A stretch of DNA of 64,000 bases from Accumulibacter sp036625275. Lineage in GTDB: Bacteria; Pseudomonadota; Gammaproteobacteria; Burkholderiales; Rhodocyclaceae. Both the position numbers and the translations under genes were made by a program. The first letter of the stretch is position 1. Each line of letters starts with the position of its first letter. The DNA lies in the NCBI RefSeq assembly GCF_036625275.1, contig NZ_JAZKUD010000001.1, forward strand, positions 62,001 to 126,000, in the 5' to 3' direction. Shown here in pieces: positions 45,801 to 53,640 of the stretch. The notes under the pieces are model-generated. The model was not told the origin of the DNA and did not search any database. It saw nothing but the letters and a program-made list of their open reading frames with translations.

Positions 45801-48275
45801 GGTCGGCACTTCACGGAGCAGGCCGGACTGCCATGTCACCGTGCCGTCACCTTCGGTGGTGGCGATGAATTCGAGTCGCCGGCGCTTCGCCAGCCAGGTC
45901 TCCGGGTACTCGGCGATGCGGTAATCGATGACTGTCGCCTCCTGGCAGCCGGCGATGTAGACCATGCAGTTCGGGTCGAGCGGTGCCTGCCTGAGCAATT
46001 CCCAGGTCGATCGCGCCCGTGCCAGCGAACCGGCATCGGCGACCGGCCAGCGGGCGTCGATCTGCTGCTTGATCGCTGTCCACCGTTTTTGTTCGGCAAA
46101 GGGCAACTGCGGGTCGTCGAAGGGCAGCAGTTCGAGCAGGCCGGGGAAATTGCGGACGATGTCGACGATCTCGTCGCTGCTGTGGGCGATGTCGAGCAGG
46201 CTCAGCTTGGCTTCGGTCGGGTTGGTACCGGTCAGCCAGCGCACCGCCTCGTGCGAACCGAGGTTGGGCGTGCCGAGCATCATCAGGCGGCTGTTCGGCA
46301 GGGCGACGATGCGCCGCCACAGCGCCGCGCCACGACCGCCGTCGGCGATCATCGCGCGCACCACCAGTCCGCCCATCGAATGCGCGACGAGATGCACCGG
46401 CTGCTGTTGCCGCTCGCATTCCGGCAGCCAGAGTTCGAGTTTGTCGACCAGCTCGCGGGCTGCGTCGCGCACCGACAAGCGCCAGTCGTAGGGGAGAATC
46501 TCGACGCGGTGGCTGCGCGCCAGAAATTCGAGCAGCGGCCCGTAGAAATCACCGAGCAGGTCGACTGCCTCGATCTCCGGCCGGCCCATGCGCAGGCGAC
46601 CGAGGCCCCCCTTGAACAGCGCCCAGTAATCGAGCCAGACTTTTTCCCCCGACGCCTTCAGCGCGCTGCCCATGGTTCCCGGCAGCACGACCGCCAGCGG
46701 TCGCGGCGTCGTCACCGCCCGACTGCGGCCGACTGCCTCACGCCAGCGCGGCTCGACCGACCGGGCCTCGAGCAGCGGCTGGAAGCCGCCGTCGCTGCCG
46801 TCGGCCCGGCCGAGGCCGGACTGCAACCAGCGGACGCTGCGCTCGTTGAGAAAATAGCTGAAATGATTGACCTGCGCGCCGCGGTCGAGCAGGAAGCGCG
46901 CGCCTTTCTCCGGTCGGCGGATGCCACCGTACATCGAGCCGGTGTTGACCACCAGGTCGTGGTCGGCACCATAGAACCAGTCGCTGGCAAAGAGCTTGAT
47001 CTGGCTCCACAGCGAATCGCCCTGTTCGAGATCGCCGGCAATCACCGTCAGGTCGGCATTGGTGACCAATTGCGGATGCTGCAGCAGACGAGTCAGCGCC
47101 GATCCAGGCAGCATCGCCTCGAGGCCCGGCAGCGTGCGCGGGTCGGTCCTCTCCTTGAGTACCGCCAGCAGGAAATCGAGCAGGTCTTCACCGGCACCGT
47201 CCGGCACGAAATACTTGAGCACCGATAGCCAGCGGTCGAGTCGGCCGGAAGCGAGCGTCGTGCCGCGCGCCGGACAGGCGACACGGACGAAGCGGCGCAC
47301 GCGGATGGCTTTGGTGTCGAGAATTCCGAGCAGCTCGACCAGCGCAGCGCGGTCGGCTGCGTAGGCTTGGTCGCGCGCCGCCATCGCCGTTTCGTCGAGC
47401 GGGCTCAGCCCGAGTTGTGCGGCGACGGTGCGATCGGCCTTGAACAGGGTCTCGGCAAAACCTGGCGTGAGTGGATCGTCGCGCCGCTCGCGTTCGCCGA
47501 GGCACAGCAGTTCGCCGACCAGACCGCCGCGCGAATGCGAAACCAGATGCAGTTCTGCGTTCGGCGGCAGCCGTTTCGCCAGATCGAGCGCATTGCCGAT
47601 CGGGCTGACCGTCAGGCTGCGGTGCTCGAGCGTATAAACGCGTTCGCCGTAGGTGGCCGCGAACTGCGCGAGTGTTGCCGTGCGGGCCTTGCTGCCGGGC
47701 TCCCATAGCTTGCCGTAGCTGCCCTTGAAACTCGACGCCGTGCCGTGCAGGAAGACCAGGAGCGGCCCCGTGGCGCCAGGAATGTCGGCGTCGTCAGCGA
47801 GTGCGGTCAGCCGGCCGTGATTGGTGAGGTCGCAGCGGTAAATGCCCGGTGCATTGCCGCCGAGCAGCCGCTCCTCGATCACCGAACCCAGTTTGGCCGC
47901 CGAGGTCCCGGTCAGGTCTACTCCGAAGAACTCCAGTGCCCGGACGCCGAGTCCCAGCCAGCCGCGACTGCCGGCGCGATCGGCAGCACGCGCGCGCGGC
48001 CGGGTGTCGATCTCCCAGGCGGCACCGCCGTCGCGTCCGACCGTCTGGCGGCCACGTTCGCGGATCAGGTCGTCGGCTCGCGACCAGAGCACGAAACCGT
48101 TCGCCAGTTCGAGCCGGACCGCTTCGTCGCCTCGCACCGTCAGCTCGCCGAGCGCTGCATCGCGCCCGCTGCCGGGAACGACACGGCGAGCGCTGGTGAT
48201 GGCGATGCCGGGGAGGCTCGACTTGCTGATGTCGCTGACCGTGCCGCGGATCAGATAGGTCTTGTCACTGGACAT
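42819..48275 (-). CDS. Giant dual alpha/beta-hydrolase - CHAT protease - helical repeat protein
   Basis: The product is 1818 residues from the ATG at 48275, with GAGGAG upstream. Domain 1 (about 165-475) is a lipase-like hydrolase: VFLHGTASSFKG, nucleophile Ser248 in LVSHSRGG, Asp438/440 in GADHDLVVNTGSM, His471 in QVNHFS. Domain 2 (about 525-840) is LCAT/PGAP1-like: VVLPGTMGSALK, Ser634 area in LVAHSMGGLV, Asp810 in EGDGTVTW, His833 in DTAHDEL. A linker domain (about 910-1170) follows. The CHAT protease (about 1210-1480) has His1334 in HLAGHG and the Cys pair at 1381-1382 in FINCCH. The C-terminal 290 residues are TPR-like helices. No signal peptide is seen, so it is probably cytoplasmic. 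It follows the small caspase gene by 81 bases. Role in defence or cell death is inference. Confidence 0.88.
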   Translation of the reverse strand: MSSDKTYLIRGTVSDISKSSLPGIAITSARRVVPGSGRDAALGELTVRGDEAVRLELANGFVLWSRADDLIRERGRQTVGRDGGAAWEIDTRPRARAADRAGSRGWLGLGVRALEFFGVDLTGTSAAKLGSVIEERLLGGNAPGIYRCDLTNHGRLTALADDADIPGATGPLLVFLHGTASSFKGSYGKLWEPGSKARTATLAQFAATYGERVYTLEHRSLTVSPIGNALDLAKRLPPNAELHLVSHSRGGLVGELLCLGERERRDDPLTPGFAETLFKADRTVAAQLGLSPLDETAMAARDQAYAADRAALVELLGILDTKAIRVRRFVRVACPARGTTLASGRLDRWLSVLKYFVPDGAGEDLLDFLLAVLKERTDPRTLPGLEAMLPGSALTRLLQHPQLVTNADLTVIAGDLEQGDSLWSQIKLFASDWFYGADHDLVVNTGSMYGGIRRPEKGARFLLDRGAQVNHFSYFLNERSVRWLQSGLGRADGSDGGFQPLLEARSVEPRWREAVGRSRAVTTPRPLAVVLPGTMGSALKASGEKVWLDYWALFKGGLGRLRMGRPEIEAVDLLGDFYGPLLEFLARSHRVEILPYDWRLSVRDAARELVDKLELWLPECERQQQPVHLVAHSMGGLVVRAMIADGGRGAALWRRIVALPNSRLMMLGTPNLGSHEAVRWLTGTNPTEAKLSLLDIAHSSDEIVDIVRNFPGLLELLPFDDPQLPFAEQKRWTAIKQQIDARWPVADAGSLARARSTWELLRQAPLDPNCMVYIAGCQEATVIDYRIAEYPETWLAKRRRLEFIATTEGDGTVTWQSGLLREVPTWYVEDTAHDELCAKTRAFPGYLDLLMTGKTTRLPATPPGRRRDEVAPAPFVLPARPQFDGIPSDVRGFGFGPARPPEEAPAAGVPVLRVCIVHGDLAYVRHPVVVGHYQGDTIVNAEQALDERLDKALTQRLDLGLYPGPLGSHALFFNADKDARPGGAIVVGLGQIGELSPGLLIRALRDAMLDFAIRVARWPDDDRYGPSNRPRSAALSCLLVGTGAGGGISARESLAALLHAATAANTRLMQARMEDRVVIDRLEIVELMHDVAIGAARALEDLLNDGQLAIDVEWPERILVAGDGGHRRVVFEETVGWWQRLDIGRDKSSGMLRFVATTNRARAEETLATGQMALAEGFVRQASQSPAANAEVAKTLFEMLLPNRLKELAPRQDDLVLLVDRESACFPWELLEDRWSHSQRPPAVEAGLVRQLKTARFRPHPGHASAHTAFVVGNPDVGKAAFCELPGARREAQKVVEVLGRHGYRSVECIDEKSDAILSGLHKDAWRILHLAGHGVHEHRVETRDGPSQPFSGMVIGDDVFLTPGDVEQMRWVPELVFINCCHLGKTASVASDGRSPQLAANLAVQFIEMGVRAVVAAGWAVDDAAAEAFCESFYTHLLQGLPFGESVRLAREAIWVRFPDVNTWGAYQCYGDPAFRLHADSRASDGRRPGEYRDPSELVATLDNLCQSIRMEKRHRGDDEAPLAAHRSKVGDALERMPQAVREAWRKRADVAAAIGLAWGETGDYAQAVEWLDKALLANVGDCPLRVVEQCANFNVRLAGQRWQELRNATEAPDEALRDELVDRIERAIGELALIAERAPTVERLSLLGSACKRLTWIIEAPSRRLEAVQKMAHFYLRAFELSQHDDPYPFSNWALAALIGEMLGYTPDMGWRRSLEDDCQRMVELARQRNAEKPNFWSAIGAADCLLVQLLAGDGSAGVPQQQAETIVATYRLALQRGASPREAASVREHLDFVIAVADQVPEAIRDALATIRDAL

Positions 48276-48356
48276 GGGAGACTCCTCGCAGAGGGGCGGG
48301 GCGAACAGAATTTCCGGCGCCCGCCGCGACGGGCGGCGAGCCCCGGTGACGGCCAT

Positions 48357-49148
48357 TCACTCGAAGACGCGGAAACGGCGGGCCGTGGCCGAGCCGAGGA
48401 TCTGCGGCGACTGCGGCAGACGGGTGCTCGGCAGGTAGCCGCGAATCGCAGCGAACCAGGCCTCATAGGTCGCCGGCTTCTGCTCGCGCAGGCATTTCAG
48501 CGCGTAGTAGGTGAAGGCGCCGTTGGGCCGGCCACGGAAGCTGGTATCCCAACTGTATTCGGTGTCCTGGCAGCCAGCCAGGAGCAGGTCGCCACCGCTG
48601 CGCCGCAGACCACCGACCAGGGCGCGCGGCCGGTTTGCCGAAGCCGGCAGTTCGTTGCCCGGCATCCAGTCCTGCAAGGGCATATAGCGTGCCCGTGGCA
48701 TGCCCGGATCGATGTCCGACTCGTCGCCGCGCGTGACCGAACCCGAATGGCAACTGTCCGAGATCAGCAGTACGCGCACGCCGGCGGCGCGCTGGGCGAA
48801 CAGGACCCTGATTTCGTCATCGAGTAACGGCCCGACCGTGCTGATGTCCCAGGGGCAGAGGCCCTCGTCACGACCGTCGGGTTCGTCGCCGTTGCTGTCC
48901 GGTACCCAGGTGCCGTGGCCGGAATAGGTGATGACCACCGAATCATTGGGCTGGGCGCCGGTGATCAGGCCGCCGATGCCGGCGCTGATCGCCGCCCGTG
49001 TTGCCTGGGCGTCGATCAGCGTGGTAACGGTGAAGCCGCGGCCACCGAGTTCGGTCGCCCAGTCCTTGGCGTCATTGACGCAGCCCGACAGGTCGTTGCG
49101 GGTGCCCGGATAATCGTTGATGCCGATGCATAAAGCGCTTCTTGCCAT
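48357..49148 (-). CDS. Caspase-family (metacaspase-like) protease
   Basis: The 263-residue peptidase C14-like protein is essentially one catalytic domain. It starts ALCIGINDYPGTRNDLSGCV and has the catalytic His78 in VVITYSGHGT and Cys133 in LLISDSCHSGS. An acidic loop (DSNGDEPDGRDEG) lies between them, as in metacaspases that bind calcium. No signal peptide or membrane helix is seen. A perfect GGAGGTGA ribosome site precedes the ATG. It is the first gene of a two-gene unit with the CHAT-hydrolase giant, which suggests a proteolytic cascade. Confidence 0.92.
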   Translation of the reverse strand: MARSALCIGINDYPGTRNDLSGCVNDAKDWATELGGRGFTVTTLIDAQATRAAISAGIGGLITGAQPNDSVVITYSGHGTWVPDSNGDEPDGRDEGLCPWDISTVGPLLDDEIRVLFAQRAAGVRVLLISDSCHSGSVTRGDESDIDPGMPRARYMPLQDWMPGNELPASANRPRALVGGLRRSGGDLLLAGCQDTEYSWDTSFRGRPNGAFTYYALKCLREQKPATYEAWFAAIRGYLPSTRLPQSPQILGSATARRFRVFE

Positions 49149-49302
49149 GACAAGTCACCTCCCGAGGGTTGCAGGCCAGCGCGGAATGGCCAGCCCGGCA
49201 TGGTTCGTCGGCCCCGGCTGGCACCGTGGCCAACAACAGACATGCGACATTGATACGACATTGCCAGTGCACCGCAGCACGCCGAAGCAAGGCCGCCGGC
49301 AC

Positions 49303-49496
49303 TGACGGCCATGACTTTTCCGGGCACACCCGATCATGAAAGTCATGACCGTTTCCCTCTCCCCCAACCCTTCCCACAGCCCACGCTGCATCGCGGGCCG
49401 GCTACGGCAGCGCGGAGCAGTGCTCCGCGAAACCCCGCCTTCGCCACCGCGAAGGGGGAGGGGAGATTCTTGAGTCGCATACGCGACCTTCACATT
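49303..49496. repeat. Composite dispersed repeat, long form copy D
   Basis: Arms TGACGGCCATGACTTT (49303-49318) and AAAGTCATGACCGTTT (49339-49354) are followed by the C-rich tract, the two extra hairpins, the G-rich tract and GAGTCGCATACGCGACCTTCA. It is closely similar to the copy at 41153. It lies in the 5' region of the caspase-CHAT operon and may carry or disrupt its promoter. Confidence 0.88.
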
Positions 49497-49762
49497 AACG
49501 AAATCAGCATGGAACATGGCCACGCCGATGTCAAGGTGGCGGTCATGCCGTGATGCCGTTCATGGCAGCCCGATCGATCAGCCAGACGGGCGGGATGTTC
49601 AGGGGCCTCAGGATCGGCTGGCCTGGCGCCGCGGCAACGCCAACCGACCCCATTGAACGAGTCCTGCTCCGGAGGGGCATGGCCAAGAGGCATGGCGAAG
49701 ATTCGCCGCGCGATTCTGATCCTATTGTGTTGCCCACGCTGCAGGCATAAGATTCGCGGGCC
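49497..49762. other. Gap between repeat copy D and the secreted caspase gene
   Basis: No convincing gene is seen. Short open frames exist on both strands (49550-49750 on +, and one ending at 49543 on -), but neither has a recognisable motif or ribosome site. The promoter of the gene at 49763 should lie here; no clear sigma-70 pair was found. Confidence 0.4.
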
Positions 49763-51514
49763 ATGCCATTCCGATTGCTTCGAACGACATTCCTCTCTGT
49801 TCTGCGCGCGCTGATCGTGGCGGCAGCATGCCTTTCTGCCGCGCCTGCGCAGCCGCAGCCGGCGCCGCCGGGACGGACGGATTCGCTCGGCAAACCCCTC
49901 GCTCCGTCGCCCGCCGGATTGGCGCCGGGGACGGCAAGCCGAATGGCCGGCGTCACCCCCTCCAGTCAGGGACGGCGCATCGCCCTGGTGATCGGGAACA
50001 GCGCCTATCAGCACCCCGACAACCTGCCCAAACTCGTCAACCCCGCGCATGATGCAGAGGACATCGCCGCTGCCCTGCGCCGCTTCGGTTTCGAAGTCAT
50101 CGAGCGAAAGAACCAGACGCTCGAAGCCATGCACCAGAGTATCGCCGAATTTGGCAGCACAATCGGTGGCAGCGAAGCGGCCTTGTTTTTCTTTGCCGGG
50201 CATGGCATTCAGGTCAAGAACCAGAACTATCTGATGCCGGTCAATGCGAGGGTGGAAAGCGAAGCGATGGTTCCCTACCAGGGCGTCAACGTCAACCAGA
50301 TCCTCGACGAAATGGACAATGCCAAAAGCAGCGTCAACATCGTGATCCTCGATGCCTGCCGCAACAATCCGGTCAGTGGCAAGTTCCGCTCGGGCCGGTC
50401 GCGCGGCCTGGCGAGCCCTGACGTCGTACCCAAAGGTACGGTGATCGTGTATGCCACCGATCCGGGTAACGTGGCGGCCGATGGCGATGGCCGCAACGGC
50501 TTGTTTACCGCCGGGCTGCTGACCGCTTTTCAGGGCAGGGATCTGAGCCTCGATGGCGTTCTGACGATCGCCAGCGCGGAAGTCGAACGTGCCAGCCGGC
50601 AAACCCAGACGCCCTACGTCAACGGTCCCAAGACCCTGCAGAAGAATTTCAGCTTCAACGTCGCCATGGCACCCGACCCCACAGAAACCGAAGCCCGATT
50701 CTGGAACGAAGTCAAGGCAAGCGGCACACGGGAAGCTTTTGAAGCCTACCTCAAGCGCTTTCCGTCGGGTACCCATGTCGCACTCGCACGGGGAGAACTC
50801 AGAAAGTGGGAAGAACCCGAGCGTGCGTCGAAGCCACAGGAAAGCATCGAACGTAAGGCGGTCGGAGGAACGGTACCGGCCAGAACCGAAAAGACCCAGA
50901 AAGGCCCCGCTCCGGTACTCGCCCCGGTGGACAAACCGGATATCAAGGTCGGTGACCGATGGGTTTATCGAAACATCAACCTCTGGAAGAACGAAGAAAG
51001 CACTCGTGTCGAATTGAAAGTGGCGGCAATCAAAGGAGACGCCATGACCGTCGATCGAACATTGATCGATTCGAAGGGCGCTGCAGGGGCAGGAGTCGAG
51101 CGTTCGTTCAGGAGAACGGCCGATCGATCGACCTGGACCCTCCTGGACCCCAACGTGACGCAGGGCAAGCGCCTGACCCTGGTGTTCCCCCTGGAAGTTG
51201 GGAAAACCTGGGATTTCGAGTATTCAATCAAACGCCCGGATGGCGATGTCGTGACACATAAACGCTCTGCCCGGGTTGAAGCCTGGGAGGACGTCGAGGT
51301 GCCGGCAGGAAGGTTCCGGGCATTACGGGTGGTTCATTCCGGCAGCGCCGAGCGGCCAGGCCGGGCGGGCCTACTGTCGAGTAATGTTTCCGAAACCTTC
51401 TGGTACGCGCCCGAGATCCGGTCCATGGTCAAGCACGAGTATCGCGACACCATGGGCCACCTGCGAACACGGGACCAGTTCCGCCAGGAACTGACTGCAT
51501 ACGACATCAAGTGA
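49763..51514 (+). CDS. Secreted caspase-family protein with C-terminal DUF3108-like domain
   Basis: The product is 583 residues. The signal peptide is at 1-30 (LIVAAACLSAAPA). The peptidase C14 domain is at about 70-285: IALVIGNSAYQHPDNLPKLV, catalytic His147 in LFFFAGHGIQ and Cys199 in VIVILDACR-like NIVILDACRNNP. A WxxVxxSGTREAFEAYLKRFPSG repeat at about 310-340 is typical of bacterial caspase proteins. The last 190 residues (KVGDRWVYRN ... VPAGRFRALRVVHSGS) are beta-rich and resemble DUF3108-type domains. It is the third caspase-fold protein within about 9 kb, but in the opposite orientation and probably periplasmic. Confidence 0.88.
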   Translation: MPFRLLRTTFLSVLRALIVAAACLSAAPAQPQPAPPGRTDSLGKPLAPSPAGLAPGTASRMAGVTPSSQGRRIALVIGNSAYQHPDNLPKLVNPAHDAEDIAAALRRFGFEVIERKNQTLEAMHQSIAEFGSTIGGSEAALFFFAGHGIQVKNQNYLMPVNARVESEAMVPYQGVNVNQILDEMDNAKSSVNIVILDACRNNPVSGKFRSGRSRGLASPDVVPKGTVIVYATDPGNVAADGDGRNGLFTAGLLTAFQGRDLSLDGVLTIASAEVERASRQTQTPYVNGPKTLQKNFSFNVAMAPDPTETEARFWNEVKASGTREAFEAYLKRFPSGTHVALARGELRKWEEPERASKPQESIERKAVGGTVPARTEKTQKGPAPVLAPVDKPDIKVGDRWVYRNINLWKNEESTRVELKVAAIKGDAMTVDRTLIDSKGAAGAGVERSFRRTADRSTWTLLDPNVTQGKRLTLVFPLEVGKTWDFEYSIKRPDGDVVTHKRSARVEAWEDVEVPAGRFRALRVVHSGSAERPGRAGLLSSNVSETFWYAPEIRSMVKHEYRDTMGHLRTRDQFRQELTAYDIK

Positions 51515-51527
51515 CCCCGATTTCCCC

Positions 51528-52763
51528 TCAAAGCTCGAGGAGACGAAACTCCTGACTTTCCGCGATTCTGACGACATCGCCGGGGTGCAGGCGCATTTCC
51601 CGATCGATCCGTTCGCCGTTCAGGAAGGTCCCGTTGCCGCTTCCCAGGTCCCGGATCGTACAGCGCTCCCCGTCGAGCCTGATCTGCGCGTGCAGCCTGC
51701 TCACCAGGGCGTCGCTGATGACGAAGTCGTTTTCCTTGGCGCGTCCGATGCTGGTGATGCCTTCGCGGATTTCATGCCGTACGAGCGTGTCGATGCGCGA
51801 GATGAGTACCAGACGAAGCGATGACCGTTTGGCCAGCTCCGGGGGTGGCGGCGGAAATACCCGCAGCACTTGGGTCGCGGTGCTGCCCAGCATCGGCGCC
51901 TGGTGCGCCCAGTCGTTTTCGAACACGGCATTCAACCGTCGCAGAACGTCGGCGTCGTCGACCGAGATGCTAAGCTCGCGGCGGCGGTCGAGGCTCTCCG
52001 TCCGCAGGTTCATGCTGCCAATGACCGCCGTGGCACCGTCGACGATCGTGCACTTGGCGTGCAGCTTGTAGCGCGGGGCTGCCCGGAACTCGATCCCGGG
52101 CGGCAACCGGACTCGATGCTCCGCGTCACCGAGAACGCGGACCAGCACTCCACTTCTGGCTTTCTCCACCAGCAGGCGGATGATTGCCGGGTCCTCCACT
52201 TTCGCGTCGGCGATGTCGATCGAATCCATGGCCGTCTGCAGCAAGGCCTTCATCTTTTTGCGGCTGTTGAACGGGCTGACCAGGAGCGGCGAGTCCCTGT
52301 CGGGTTCGAAGGGCCTGTCGTCCCAGTCTGCGTCAAAGAGCCTGTTGATCTCGGCGGCGATCGCCGGGTGGTAGACTTCAACACCAAAGTCACGCGCGTA
52401 GTGGAGATTCTCGCGCGTCGGGTTGAACGTGAACACCAGCGCTTCTGTGTCGTCCACCGTCATCGTCTTGTAGTGGTAACGGGCTCGCTTGCTGTCGCCG
52501 GCGGGCTCTTTGGTCGAAATGCCGGCCTCGTTGGCGTCCTTGAGGAGCTTGCGGTTTTGCTCTTCCCAACCGCGTGCGCTGCTCGAGATCAGCACGCGGA
52601 TACGAACGCCACGCTGGCGGGCTTCGATCAGGGCTCGCTGGATGATCGGGTCGTCCATCCGGAATACGGTCAGGTTGATCGAGCGCTCTGCCCGGTCGAC
52701 GGCGCGCACGATCGGAAAGAAGCTGTCGCCGGGTTGAACGATGAGCGATATCTTGTAACCCAT
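51528..52763 (-). CDS. Phospholipase D-like protein with C-terminal FHA domain
   Basis: The product is 411 residues. Two PLD-type HKD motifs are present: HYKTMTVDD (about 96) and LHAKCTIVDG (about 243). Each has the H-x-K-x4-D core, followed by FTFNPTRENLHYARDFGVEV and GSMNLRTESLDRRRELSIS, as in complete PLD/nuclease enzymes. The FHA domain at about 330-405 (ITSIGRAKENDFVISDALVSR, LGSGNGTFLNGERI) binds phosphothreonine. No signal peptide is seen. It converges with the secreted caspase gene, with 13 bases between stops. The substrate may be phospholipid or nucleic acid. Confidence 0.9.
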   Translation of the reverse strand: MGYKISLIVQPGDSFFPIVRAVDRAERSINLTVFRMDDPIIQRALIEARQRGVRIRVLISSSARGWEEQNRKLLKDANEAGISTKEPAGDSKRARYHYKTMTVDDTEALVFTFNPTRENLHYARDFGVEVYHPAIAAEINRLFDADWDDRPFEPDRDSPLLVSPFNSRKKMKALLQTAMDSIDIADAKVEDPAIIRLLVEKARSGVLVRVLGDAEHRVRLPPGIEFRAAPRYKLHAKCTIVDGATAVIGSMNLRTESLDRRRELSISVDDADVLRRLNAVFENDWAHQAPMLGSTATQVLRVFPPPPPELAKRSSLRLVLISRIDTLVRHEIREGITSIGRAKENDFVISDALVSRLHAQIRLDGERCTIRDLGSGNGTFLNGERIDREMRLHPGDVVRIAESQEFRLLEL

Positions 52764-52902
52764 CACGGGATCCTGTTCGGCAGCGAGATGGTACGGGTCA
52801 GCAGAGGACGGGCAAATCCGTACAGCATTTTACGTGCTCCCCCGCAGTTTCGAGTGAAGCACGCTTTTGCATCGAAGCGCCGCCCGAGGCGACAGGTGGT
52901 CT

Positions 52903-52988
52903 GGTCATGACCGTTCCCCCTTTCCCCCGACCCCTCCTCTGCAAGAGGGGAGGGGAGATCATGCGTCGCTGACGCGACTTTCACATTA
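52903..52988. repeat. Composite dispersed repeat, right part only (copy E)
   Basis: GGTCATGACCGTT is followed by C-rich and G-rich tracts and GCGTCGCTGACGCGACTTTCA. The left arm of the core is missing. It is the short form, in the same orientation as copies B, C and D. Its end abuts and slightly overlaps the stop codon of the phosphatase gene at 52986. Confidence 0.8.
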
Positions 52989-53498
52989 GCTGTCCGGTTG
53001 CGCGACGGCCAGGCGGGCCAGATAGTCCTGATGAACGTTGAGCGTCAGCGCATTGGTGCGAATCGCCTGGATGGTCGCTGTCGCTGCAGCCAACGAATCA
53101 CCCCGTTCGACCAGGATCTGTGCAGCGACTAGGCCAGTTCGACCGGAACCGCCTTTGCAATGGATTGCTATTTTCTTGCCGGCGTCGAGCAGTTGGTGCA
53201 CGGCCTGTCGTTGCGCAGACCAGGCAACCGCAAATGCTTCTTCCGGCGCATGATCGTCTTCGATAGGCAGGTGAAACCATTGCAAACCGAGTTCCGGACA
53301 GAGATCAGCCATGTTCGTCACGGCATTGCTGGCCATTTCGGTACCCGGCATCAGCGTGATTACGGCGTCGGCACCGGCCGTTTTCAATTGTTCGAGTGCA
53401 ATGGCCAGTTCCACCCCTTTGGTTCCTGGGCAAGGGGTCAGAATCAGGCCTGCGCCGTCATTGCCAAGTGGCAGCAAATCGTAGGGATGGTGGGTCAT
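52986..53498 (-). CDS. Dual-specificity / tyrosine-type protein phosphatase
   Basis: The product is 170 residues from the ATG at 53498 (MTHHPYDLLPLGNDG). The cysteine phosphatase signature HCKGGSGRTG (HCx5R) is at about 119-128, with a likely general acid Asp in LPIEDDHAPEE upstream. This type dephosphorylates Tyr or Ser/Thr residues on proteins, though some act on small molecules. The stop codon coincides with the edge of repeat copy E, so the natural C-terminus may have been altered by the insertion. Confidence 0.85.
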   Translation of the reverse strand: MTHHPYDLLPLGNDGAGLILTPCPGTKGVELAIALEQLKTAGADAVITLMPGTEMASNAVTNMADLCPELGLQWFHLPIEDDHAPEEAFAVAWSAQRQAVHQLLDAGKKIAIHCKGGSGRTGLVAAQILVERGDSLAAATATIQAIRTNALTLNVHQDYLARLAVAQPDS

Positions 53499-53640
53499 GG
53501 CAGGATGAGAATGAATGGGTGATCGGGCCTGTAGAATCACTGTGGCCGTCAAAGTTCGAGGGACAGGCCTGCGCCTTCGTATCCTTCGTATTCTAGCGGA
53601 GTTGGCGGGGAAATCATCCAATACGCTCGTCAGTGGCTGC

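Noticed and set aside
49490..50776. 428-residue antisense frame opposite the secreted caspase gene
   Set aside because: The sense strand has a signal peptide and intact His/Cys motifs; the antisense frame lacks motifs.
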